Assembly: GCF_000005505.3 (NCBI RefSeq)
Contig: NC_016135.3
Coordinates: 20,678,613 to 20,742,612 of the forward strand
Source: Brachypodium distachyon
Lineage: Eukaryota > Streptophyta > Magnoliopsida > Poales > Poaceae
DNA: 64,000 nt
Direction of reading: 5' to 3'
The position numbers and the translations under genes are program-made. Of the stretch, positions 1 through 8,880 are shown piece by piece; position 1 is the stretch's first letter; the number at the start of each line of letters is the position of its first letter. The notes beneath the pieces were generated by a model. The model had not been told where the DNA came from and ran no database searches. It saw only the letters and a program-made list of their open reading frames with translations.

Positions 1-147
1 TCTACAATATCAAATAAGTATATCACTAATAAAACTAATTTAGTGTTGTAGATGTTGAGATATTGTTCTACAAACTTGGTCAAACAATAATAAGCTAGTT
101 TGATTCAGGACAAAGCTAGAACCCTTATATTTTAGAACGAAGGGAGT
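1..147. repeat. Right end of a Stowaway-like MITE (truncated by window edge)
   Basis: AT-rich sequence ending in GAACGAAGGGAGTA at about 134-147, the characteristic right terminus of grass Stowaway (Tc1/mariner) MITEs, where GGGAG is followed by the TA target site. The left terminus is not in the window, so length and subfamily are unknown. Confidence 0.45.
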
Positions 148-269
148 AATTTTAGTCTGTAGCAAAGCATGGATATTTTTCTGCTTTTTTTTCCGAAAAG
201 GGGGTTATCCCCATCATCTGTCTTAAACGATGCACACAACCATTTTATTGCAAATTTATGAGAGTAAGT

Positions 270-675
270 TCAAGAAAACCACATTTTTTGTGGCTAAAGT
301 TTCACAGAACCATAGTTGTCGCTAATTGTCTCACGGAACCACATCGCTGTTGAGGCAGATCTTCCAAGGAATCCAAATATTCCGGTTTAGTACGTTTAAC
401 AGACGTTCTGACAGATGGCGCCCACGTGTAAGTGCCACGCGTCAGTTGCTAACAGGCTTTATATACCGACCTGACCCCATTTTTTATCTCCTCCTCCATG
501 TGTGTCCTTGTGTTCGTAGCCGTCCAACACGCTACCAGAGCATCCACCTCCAGCCATAGCTAGGGGCATCTGGTATGTGGGACACATGCGTCGGATTCAC
601 TGTGAGAAAATTAGTGATGACCGTGGTTCTGTGGAACACTAGCAGCCACAAAAGGTGTGGTTTGAAAAATAAGAT
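270..675. repeat. Long-TIR MITE-like unit
   Basis: The segment about 272-340 (AAACCACATTTTTTGTGGC, then TCACAGAACCA and GCTAATTGTCTCAC) is matched in inverted orientation, with mismatches, by about 600-668 (GTGAGAAAATTAGTGATGA, TGGTTCTGTGGAA, GCCACAAAAGGTGTGG). The arms are about 65-70 bp and enclose about 260 bp of unrelated sequence. Long terminal inverted repeats without coding capacity suggest a Mutator-like or similar MITE. No clear target-site duplication was found, so the class is inferred. Confidence 0.5.
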
Positions 676-986
676 CTTGTTGTGGTTAACATGGGGCATG
701 ATGCAATAGACACTAGGAAAAAATTGTAGAAAAAAGGAAATGGGTGGGGGATATATACAATTAACTTGTTAATTCTGTGACGCACAAGAAACTAGCTATC
801 AATCATTTTTCTTTGATTGTGCTGTGGCAAAATGTATTTGGCGCGTAATAAGTATATATGGTGATAGGGACGAAAACCATACCTGGATGTATTACTCAAT
901 ATATTTGGTGGTCACCACAACAGTTGTACATAAATAGAAATTTACAGATTGTAGGTTTAGCTACAATATTTGGGTGATATGGAAAC

Positions 987-1151
987 TGGAAGTTAGAGAA
1001 AGAGAGATTGAGGCAACACAACTCGTATTGATCTCAGAGCACGGTATATATACCGATTACATGCTACAAGCCATGATCCCACGTACAAGAAAACTGGAGA
1101 TCATGGGGCGTGCTAAGGTAACTACCGAAGACCAAGTCCTGTATGCTAACA
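987..1151 (-). repeat. 3' LTR of the copia element
   Basis: 165 bp, TGGAAGTTAGAG to TATGCTAACA on the plus strand. It is nearly identical to 2618-2782, differing at its third base and at one G/A site in GGGGC(G/A)TGC. It contains the TATATATACC motif expected of the U3 promoter region. Confidence 0.93.
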
Positions 1152-1178
1152 CCCCCCCCCCCCCCCCCCCCCCCCCCC
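1152..1178 (-). promoter_or_regulatory. Expanded polypurine tract (27 G on the minus strand)
   Basis: An uninterrupted run of 27 C on the plus strand lies immediately inside the left LTR. On the element's coding strand this is G27, exactly where the polypurine tract that primes plus-strand DNA synthesis must be. Copia tracts are normally short A/G mixtures, so a pure G27 tract is unusual. Confidence 0.85.
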
Positions 1179-2531
1179 GCAGTCCTAGCGGCGCCATTGG
1201 TGATGCATAGACTGGAGCGGAAGCCATTGAAGGACGCAGTAGGTAGTCCCTTGGTCATAATGTCGGCGAACTGCTGATCCGTCGGCACGTGCAGAATGCA
1301 AACATGACCCAACTGCACCTTCTCTCGCACGAAATGCACATCGAGCTCGATATGCTTAATGCGTTTGTGATGCACGGGGTTGGCTGACAGGTACGCGGCG
1401 GAGACATTGTCGCAGTAGACGACGGAGGCTGACTTGACGCCCGAGTGAAGCTCGCCGAGCAGCTGGTGCAGCCAGGAGCACTCGGCGACGGCATTGGCGA
1501 CGGCGCGGTACTCTGCCGCGGCGCTGGACCGCGAGACCGTCAGTTGGCGCTTCGAGGACCAGGAGATGAGTGAATCGCCGAGGTAGATGCAGTAGCCTGA
1601 TGTAGATCGCCGTGTGTCGGGGCAGCCGGCCCAGTCGGCGTCGGAGTAGGCAATGAGCTCGCTGGAGGCGGACGGCCGGATTTGCAGACCATAGCCGGGG
1701 GTTCCGCGGATGTACCGCAAGACACGTTTGATGAGAGCCCAGTGGACGTCTCGCGGCTCGTGCATGTGGAGGCACACCTGCTGGATGGCGTAGCAGAGGT
1801 CAGGCCGTGTCAGGGTAAGGTACCGCAGGACTCCTGTGATGCTGCGATAGAGGGTGCTGTCCGCCGCCACTTTCCCGGCAGTGGATGAGAGCTTTGGCTT
1901 GGTGTCGACCGGCGTCGTGGCAGGCTTGCAGTCTGTCATGCCGGCGCGCTCCAGGAGTTCCAGAGCATACTGCTCCTGTGAGAGGAAGAAGCCGTCGATG
2001 GTGCGCCGCACGTTGATGCCGAGGAAAAAGTGCAACGGCCCCATGTCCTTCAGCGCGAACTCAGCACGCAGCCTGCCAATGATCTCGTGAAGTAGACGAT
2101 TTGACGAGGCCGTGATCACGATGTCGTCCACGTACAGGAGGAGGTAGGCCATCGCGTCGCCCTGCCGAAGAACGAAGAACGACGTGTCGGAGCAAGTGAC
2201 GCCGAAGCCAATGGTCTGCAGAAAGGCGGCGAACCGCTGGTACCAAGCCCGCGGAGCCTGTTTCAGGCCATAGAGTGACTTGTTCAGGAGGCAGACATCG
2301 TCGGGGCACGTGGTGTCGATGAAGCCGGTCGGCTGCTGGCAGTGTACCCGTTCGGCGAGGACTCCGTGAAGGAAGGCATTGTTGATGTCCAGTTGGTGCA
2401 CTGGCCAGTGCCTTGATGCAGCAAGGTGCAGCACCGTGCGCACTGTAGCCGGCTTGACGACGGGCGAGAAGGTTTCAGCGAAGTCGACGCCGGCGCGTTG
2501 GCAGAAGCCACGGACCACCCACCGAGCTTTG
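1179..2531 (-). pseudogene. copia pol remnant: reverse transcriptase and RNase H
   Basis: An open frame of about 450 codons carries the C-terminal half of a copia polyprotein. The RT begins within the typical ARW-VRGF context, followed by DFAETFSPVVKP, QLDINNAFLHG and the catalytic YVDD box (LLLYVDDIV). RNase H follows, with the YSDADWAGCPDTRRSTSGYC motif, an SSAAAEYRA segment and the HIELDVHFVRE motif. The N-terminal part of the polyprotein is missing. There is no stop codon before the G27 tract, so the frame runs through it as poly-Gly into the LTR. Coding quality is otherwise good, which suggests the internal deletion is older than, or happened during, the last transposition. Confidence 0.9.
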
Positions 2532-2579
2532 TCAGAGATTTGGGAGGACGGAGTCGTTGTCAGAGAGATCGCCGTCCAT
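2532..2579 (-). pseudogene. Residual 5' end of the copia ORF
   Basis: On the minus strand an ATG at 2579 opens 15 codons (MDGDLSDNDSVLPNL) and then a TGA. The reverse-transcriptase frame that follows is in a different phase. This is best read as the authentic gag start fused by the internal deletion to pol sequence out of frame. The join lies around 2520-2540. Confidence 0.55.
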
Positions 2580-2607
2580 GGTTGCGGAAGCGAAAAGATC
2601 GCGGAAA

Positions 2608-2617
2608 TCTGATACCA
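2608..2617 (-). promoter_or_regulatory. Primer-binding site (initiator tRNA-Met)
   Basis: On the minus strand TGGTATCAGA directly follows the end of the right LTR. This is the standard plant copia primer-binding site, complementary to the 3' end of initiator tRNA-Met. It fixes the element's orientation. Confidence 0.92.
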
Positions 2618-2782
2618 TGTAAGTTAGAGAAAGAGAGATTGAGGCAACACAACTCGTATTGATCTCAGAGCACGGTATATATACCGATTACATGCTACAA
2701 GCCATGATCCCACGTACAAGAAAACTGGAGATCATGGGGCATGCTAAGGTAACTACCGAAGACCAAGTCCTGTATGCTAACA
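2618..2782 (-). repeat. 5' LTR of the copia element
   Basis: 165 bp, TGTAAGTTAGAG to TATGCTAACA on the plus strand, followed by the target-site duplication GAAAC at 2783-2787. It drives transcription leftwards and carries the same TATATATACC box as the other LTR. Confidence 0.93.
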
Positions 2783-3289
2783 GAAACTAAGAAATAAGGC
2801 ATGTTTTGAGAGGAAAAAAAACTAGTTCCATCTCTCCTACCGAGATGATATTTTATGTGAGACAGCATGTGCATTTATGAAATACCGGGCGCGGGCCTGG
2901 GTACAATTGGATAATGATAAGAAAAATTTGATAGCAGGTGTGGAGGCATTGCAAGAAGACTATCTCTTTAACATCAGGTGGCTCTTGCAAGGACAGACAA
3001 AAGAAGGCTAGAGGATGTAGCAGAGGAGTCTCAGGAAAGAAGCAAGAAGAGGAAGGAAGATGCAGTGAAGTGCGCAGGGAATTGAATTTTGCAAGCTGGT
3101 TCTGGGTTGAAGGTGTCAACGTTACAATGACTAAGACTTGCTCTCTAATATGAGATTTGGCGACCCTGAGAGTCGAATGTCATAATACTTTTTATTTTTT
3201 TATTGTTTGAACTTGTAGTCGTAACATAGGTCTTGGATGTCAAGAACTCTGAGAGTGGGGTGAATTGTATTTTTTTCCAGTTATCTTAT

Positions 3290-3500
3290 GATATATAGTG
3301 GAACTCGATCGAAATATTGTATGTGGAAAGAAGCTGAAAGTGAATTTCCTGGTGTCTGGACATTCCGCCCAATAGTTTAAAGTAAGCCACCAAACCCTGA
3401 TAGGCAAACCGGTGTAGCGACGGTCCATAGCGTGAGGTGCCCTGGATGTAGCACAACACACATCTCATGAGCTGAAAATGACTCTCCTTGGTGTGTGCAA
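3290..3500 (-). pseudogene. Degenerate copia RNase H fragment
   Basis: On the minus strand a frame reads SHFQLMRCVLCYIQGTSRYG then HRFAYQGLVAYFKLLGG, MSRHQEIHFQ. This aligns by eye with the copia block LKRVLRYLQGT...YG, VAYSDADWAGCPDTRRST. Key residues are lost; the SDAD acidic residues are replaced. It is an old scrap unrelated to the neighbouring young element. Confidence 0.6.
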
Positions 3501-3794
3501 CAGCAAGTAGATTTGCTGCACTCCATATGACAGATTTACAAAAAAAGACAAGTAACGTGATAAACGGAGCGACGAAGAAAGAACCAAGTAAGAGATGGAC
3601 CTGCTCCCGTCCCGGGCGACGGCGGCGCCAACCCCGCCCCCGGCATCCCCATCGGCCAGCCCCCACCTACACCCCTGTAGCCACCGGATCCAGTCCCCAA
3701 CACCACTCTCCCCCCTTCTCCGACCGTCCCCGGCCCGCTTCTCCAGGCCGATGCTTGCGAGGAGGAAGAGGAGGGGGAGTTCGTCCCCGACTCC

Positions 3795-4532
3795 TTGCCG
3801 TCGCCGGCGGCTCCGGCCGCTCCTCCCTCCCCGTCCCGTGAGCAGATCGAGAAGCCCCCGCCACGGATCTACACCCCACCCCACAGAAGATCCCCTACCG
3901 AGGAGCAGGCCGCTCCCAACGCGACAGTTCGAACAACTTCAATTCGGGCCGCCTTCAATGCTTCCGACCTGCAAAGATCCGCCATTATGGCTCACCGGCC
4001 ACCGCCTCCACCTCCCGGTTCCGCGCCTTTCGGACAGCCCCGTCTCGTCAACGACAACTCGAAAGCACTCGACCTCCCTCCTCCCCCGCCGGGGAGGCCA
4101 CCCCCAGGTCAACCACGCAGTCAAGCCGCTAGGGAGCCGCGCCCCCCCCCCCCTTCAATTCCTAGGTGGCCCTCGAGTGCTCGTGTGGCGACGCCCTCCC
4201 GCCCTGTCCCTTCATGGACGGCACGACAAAACGACGACTTCATGAAGCCTGCTGCCATTGATGGCTGGCAAACTGCGCGCCGACCACATTGGTGGCGTCG
4301 CGGCAATCGAGGAGAGGCACAACGGGACTCCACCAGGCTTGCAAAGGAGCGACGGGCCGCGCTATTTAAGTGCCTATGGGGTCGTTGCTTCAGATGCCTG
4401 AGCTCCGGCCACCTCGTCACCGCCTACAGAGAGCCACGTCTCTGCTGGCGCTGTCACCGCCCGGGACACCTTGAAGGATCCTGCCGTGCTACACCTGCTT
4501 CCCCTACCCCACCTCAGCCCCGGCCCCATTGA
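3795..4532 (+). pseudogene. LINE ORF1-like zinc-knuckle protein fragment
   Basis: A 245-codon proline/arginine-rich frame ends in two tandem zinc knuckles: CFRCLSSGHLVTAY and CWRCHRPGHLEGSC. The CX2CX4HX4C pattern and the paired arrangement are typical of ORF1/gag-like proteins of grass non-LTR retrotransposons, which bind the element RNA. The last ligand of the first knuckle is Tyr instead of Cys, so it is probably inactive. No ORF2 follows. A C11 run near 4141 suggests slippage may also have changed the frame. A captured or host zinc-knuckle gene is possible but less likely. Confidence 0.6.
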
Positions 4533-4639
4533 ATGTATTGGCAAGTTCACCTGGAAGTTATAACAGTCCTAACAAGTACATGCAATTTATGGCATAGTGG
4601 GGTTCAGGCTTTTTGGCATGTTAGCAAAACATAATTTAT

Positions 4640-7501
4640 CTTACTACAATTGAATGTTACAATATTGATAACTAATGGACACCGGGTAGAAACACCGATG
4701 CTCCTATTAAACTAAGGACATTGAGTAGACACATCAATGCTCCTAACCCAAGTTCAAACCATTCATTTTATTAAGAAATTGGAATGAGTGAGACCTTCCT
4801 TACAGCCCCCAAATCTAGTTGCTCAAAATTGTCCGTAACCGGGGACACGGCTAAGTACTTAGTTTGACACTCTTGAGAGATGGTACACTTTACCCACAAG
4901 AAATTGATGTGTTAATCCCTTGCTGTCCTCAGGGTAGAGTAGCAACGGCATCAATTACAGGAATTTTCAGAACATAATCCCCCAGACCACCTGAGGGACG
5001 CGCTCCCACCTACACGGCTACATACCGATGTCATCCTCGGATCCGGGTTCATATTTCTAACATCCATCCTGTCAGAGCCCATTTAGCATGTGGTTGTACT
5101 GGAAGCTACTAAACAGGAAAACTAGTAAAGCCTCTGGTTACCCCGGGTGGCATTCCACAATTGCGACGCAAGCGCTCCCCGAATCCACGGGGAGACGTCC
5201 ATGGATGATCCGCCCCCGAATCCACGGGGACTCGACTCAGAGGGACCCATAGAAATGGACCTGACGTCGCATAACATCTCGAATCCTCAAAGCCGTCCAC
5301 CCAGGATGATTCATTACGGTTGTTTTGCCAAGTTTCCAAAATTACTCCACATTATCAGTTTCACAATGATTGAGATTCCCTCCCACGTATACTAACATAG
5401 CATGGCTAAGCAATATCTAATCACGGTGGCTATTGGTGGAGGTTTTCATGGCAAAGGTAACCCTATCGCTAGTAGGTCAAATCATAGCTAGCATAAGTAT
5501 GAGTAATAATCCTATCAATGCATTCTACAAGCAACACTAATGCATAAGTATTTTAAAAACAATAATAATAGGATAATGATCAAAGTGAACTTGCCTTGGT
5601 AGCAGTTGGAGTTCAAACACTCGTCACAGTCACAAGGTTCGCTCTCCGAGTAAACTAAAATAAACAAGCATAAACACACAATTCACATCACGACAAAAGA
5701 AAGTATGCTACGATGACATGATTTGGTTTATTTTATTTGTCGAGTAAGGGTTTCAATTTCTTAGGCAAATAATATTTAAAACACTGGTCAACAGGTTTAA
5801 TCAAAGTTAAACCAAAAAGAAAAGCCAAATTAGGGTTTTCAAATTAAGGTCACATTAAAGCTTAAAACAAGGCTTTTAAAAGAACCAGCCAGAAGATTTA
5901 ATCAAAAATTTATCTCTCTGTTCCAAATGAACAGAGGACATTAAAACAAATTTTTGGGCACTGGTTTCAAGTCAAAATGATTTTTAAATAATTAGTTATG
6001 AATTAAATGGCATCAAACCCTATTCTGTAAATAGCTCCAGAAACCATTTATAAATTTTGAATTTAAACAGTGCCAAAAGATTTTATAGGTTGAGAGCTTT
6101 CCAGAAAGGTAAAATTTGTCAAATTTGGCCCAGTGGTTTAAAGTTATAAGCATTTGAAGTTCTAAGGGTTTTTCTGCAAAACTGTCATTCAATTAAACTG
6201 GGGATTAAGTTTTCATTTTAACGGGGGACACATGTCGCGCTGTGATTGGCCGGTACCGGTTCGGGGAATAGAATAAAACGTGGCCGTGGGATCTAACTTA
6301 AAAGGATCGGACGGCTGCGATCTAACCGTACCCCTTCGATTTTAAGTGATATAATCCTGACCGTTAAACGAGATCCGATGGTCGAGATTGAACATGGCTT
6401 ACCGGCGGCGGCGCTAGGGTTTCGGCGAGGCTCTGGCAACGTGGGGACGCGGCGGCGGGCGTTTCTGGCAGGGTCTCGGCTCGGGGAAGCTCAGGGAAGA
6501 CACGGCGCGACGAGATGGAGACACTGGTGGAGCGGTTCGCTTCGGGTGGCCGGAGATGACGCCTAGGACGACGTGACCGTGACGGCGGGCGGCGGAGCTT
6601 CGGTCGACGGCGAGGCTGGGCTGCGGTGTACCGAACGGAGATTGCAGCGCGTCAAAATGACCGCAAGGAAAAGAGGAAGAGGGAGAGGCAAGCGGCGGTG
6701 AGGACGACTCACTGGTGCGTCGGCGGCGAGCGAGAACGCGGCGGCGGCAGTGGCGAACGGCGGCGAGAAATTGCGGTAGCCTGGGGGCGTAATCGGGCGA
6801 GAGCAGAGGGGGAAATGTTCGGGGATGGTCAGGCTTTATAGTGACGCGCTCGGCAAGGGGAGGGAAGCACGGAGCGGACGGGGCGGCGGCGATGGCGGCG
6901 GGATTGCGCGCGCGGGCACTTTCCTTGCAGGGAAGACAAACCCAACAGGTGGGGCCCACCTGTCGGTGGCTCGCGCGGGCGCGCGCGCTGCCTGGGCCGG
7001 TCCGGCTCGGGCAGGACTGGGCCGGTTCGGCCCATTTGGCCGGGCCGGTCTGGTTTTCCCCTTTTTTTCTTTTTTTTTCCTTTTCTGTTTTTTCTTTGTA
7101 TCTTTTGATTTTGAACTCCAAATCGATCCAAATAAATTCCAAATTTTTTTGTAAAATCATATTATAATATGATTCAACTTTTGGGACTAATTTCCCTTCC
7201 AAATAAAATATATAAAAATACATTTGCCCTATAAATGCCTTTAGGGCTTTATAACTATTTAAATAAAATAGTTTTTCAACTCCAAATAAATATTAAAATT
7301 TATGGGATAGCTCATTTATGCAATAAACCCCTTTTTATAGATAAACTCTATTGGTTTAAAATCCAAAGCTCAAATGGGTGAAAGTCCAAGGTTTAAAATG
7401 AAATAAAACCTTTTTAAAGCCTTTTGGAAATCAAATTTTGATTCAAACATGCAAATGTGGCATGATGCTTATGAAAGAGTTTGAAATTTTGGGATGTTAC
7501 A
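4640..7501 (-). repeat. Gypsy-type LTR block (probable solo or partial LTR)
   Basis: The right edge is sharp: GGGATGTTACA ends at 7501, directly against transposase coding sequence. Its reverse complement, TGTAACATCCC, is a typical start of grass gypsy LTRs. The block is non-coding, with AT-rich low-complexity stretches (5700-6180 and 7060-7490), a GC-rich centre (6400-7050) and the phrase GTCCGTAACCGGGGACACGG at 4830-4849 that resembles 19381-19400. The left edge and target-site duplication were not found, so extent and solo status are uncertain. Frames inside it show no recognisable protein. Confidence 0.45.
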
Positions 7502-7654
7502 ACATGCAACGCCATCGTACGGGGACGCGCTCAGATCTATCAAAGATGGAGAGACGTCCCTGAAGCTGTGAAGCAGGACTGTTACAAGGCGGCATGGAAG
7601 CGGTTCGTGCCTGCCAATGATGAGATCCGCGTACGGTTGGAGTGGCACCGGTGA
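7502..7654 (+). pseudogene. CACTA transposase scrap (Transposase_24-like)
   Basis: The plus frame starting at 7505 reads CNAIVRGRAQIYQRWRDVPE, then AVKQDCYKAAWKRFVPAND and EIRVRLEWHR before TGA at 7652-7654. It is nearly identical to the minus-strand product of 11709-11860 in the neighbouring CACTA element, so it is a second copy of the plant En/Spm transposase domain (Pfam Transposase_24 by memory of the family). It is cut off on the left by the gypsy-type LTR. Here the RLEW tryptophan codon is intact, whereas the copy at 11709 has a stop at that position. Confidence 0.75.
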
Positions 7655-7829
7655 ACCGAAGTCGTCTTGCCGAACTCAAGACCCACGGAGACCTACCTAT
7701 AGTGACGTCAAAGTACCAGTGAGCATGGAGGTTTGGTTAGGCTTGGTTACGACGACGTCGAGTTGGCGGCGGAGGAAGACTCGGCATGAAGGCCAGCTGC
7801 CCGGTGGTGTGGTACGTAGTGGTAATAGT

Positions 7830-8020
7830 ACGCGCCCCGCTCCGAAACAAAGAAAAAGGTGCGTGCCGCACTCACGAGGGACTGCCAGTGAGATACTGGA
7901 GGAAGGTGGGGATGACGTCAAGTCCGCATGGCCCTTATGGGCTAGGCCACACACGTGCTACAATGGCAATGACAATGGGAAGCAAGGCTGTAAGGCGGAG
8001 CGAATCCGGAAAGATTGCCT
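7830..8020 (+). rRNA. rrn18: Nuclear insertion of mitochondrial 18S rRNA (rrn18 fragment)
   Basis: About 190 bp match the 3' domain of small-subunit rRNA. They include the near-universal GAGGAAGGTGGGGATGACGT at 7899-7918, the CACACGTGCTACAATGG block (around 7950-7966) and GCGAATCCGGAAAG (about 8000-8013). The signatures GTCCGCATGGCCCTTATGGGC and GAAACAAAGAAAAAGGTGCG are those of the plant mitochondrial gene, not the plastid one. It is a non-functional NUMT, bounded by transposase debris on the left and unassigned sequence on the right. Confidence 0.88.
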
Positions 8021-8214
8021 TAGTGCAACATGTCTCAAAGGAGGGTAAAGTGGGGTTATGCAGCAGCAAAAATATCTGGAGAGACACACTAATGACAACG
8101 TCTAGGTAGAGGATGAGAAGTGTCTACTAAGTGAAGTGATTAACCTATTTACTAAACACTAAACAACACAATCCTCATATCACCCCCTCAACACCCTGTG
8201 AGGAAGCAATCCAA
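8021..8214. other. Unassigned spacer up to the CACTA left end
   Basis: No coding or RNA gene is apparent. It ends with CAA (8212-8214), the left target-site duplication of the CACTA element. Confidence 0.4.
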
Positions 8215-8227
8215 CACTACTCCAGAA

Positions 8228-8585
8228 AACCCCTCCAGTGGCGGTCAAAAAATGGGGTTGGTGGCGGTGATCACGCCGCCACTAACTCTGCATCACTGGA
8301 GATTTTGGCACCGGTGGCGGGTAAAATACCCGCCACTGCTGCTCCAAGATCAACAATGGCGGGTAAAATACCCGCCACCGAATACCCACAAACCGCCACT
8401 GTAAATCCCTCCGGCACCACCCGAAAAGTGCGTGGAGTACATCAGTGGTGGGCGAAGTACCCGCCACTGGACATTTTCCAGTGGCGGTCTATGGCCACAA
8501 CCACAAGAACTTTGTTCAGTGGCGGTCCTGCCTAACCACCACTGCTATGTGTTCAGTGGCGGTTGTTCTTAACCGCCACTGGTAC
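8228..8585. repeat. CACTA left subterminal repeat array
   Basis: About ten copies of CCAGTGGCGG / CCGCCACTGG and variants lie in both orientations. Several are paired as palindromes such as GGCGGGTAAAATACCCGCC (8320-8338, and again around 8350-8370). In En/Spm such subterminal motifs bind the element's TNPA-like protein; that role is inferred here. Confidence 0.85.
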
Positions 8586-8880
8586 TATTTTTTCCCAAAA
8601 AAATAAATGAGTTATTTATAAAAATAAATATTCCTGTAGCACAGAAATAGCAAGAATACAGCACAGCACAGATAATAAAAGCAGCACAATATACAACACC
8701 AAAGAAACAGAAATAGCAGCAAATATATTACAAAGTTTCACACGACTTAAACATTCAAGTCACATGCATGTGTATACAAAGTGTTTGAAAGAATGAGCCA
8801 CAAATAAAAGTATTCCACACAATGTAGCCACTTTTGGCGACAATCCCCCCGCCGTAGTAATCCCCGCTCGATTTGAGGAC

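Larger units (their letters stand above)
987..2782 (-). mobile_element. Internally deleted Ty1/copia retrotransposon
   Basis: A complete element in structure but only 1796 bp long. It has two 165 bp LTRs (987-1151 and 2618-2782) starting TG and ending CA, flanked by the 5 bp target-site duplication GAAAC (982-986 and 2783-2787). It reads leftwards: the primer-binding site is next to the right LTR and the purine tract next to the left LTR. Only reverse transcriptase and RNase H coding remains; gag, protease and integrase are missing. The two LTRs differ at only about two positions, so the insertion is fairly young. The absence of most of pol means it cannot be autonomous. Confidence 0.93.

Noticed and set aside
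974..1210. Plus-strand open frame with a poly-Pro run
   Set aside because: It is the reverse of the copia LTR and its G27 purine tract, not a gene.
3595..4245. Pro/Arg-rich open frame overlapping the zinc-knuckle frame
   Set aside because: Different frame of the same GC-rich LINE-like fragment; no domain, and the knuckles lie in the other frame.
6414..7223. 269-codon minus frame inside the gypsy-type LTR
   Set aside because: GC-rich then AT-rich low-complexity translation with no domain; sits in LTR sequence.
7617..8109. Overlapping plus frames of 143 and 107 codons
   Set aside because: They run through the mitochondrial rRNA fragment, which is not protein-coding.
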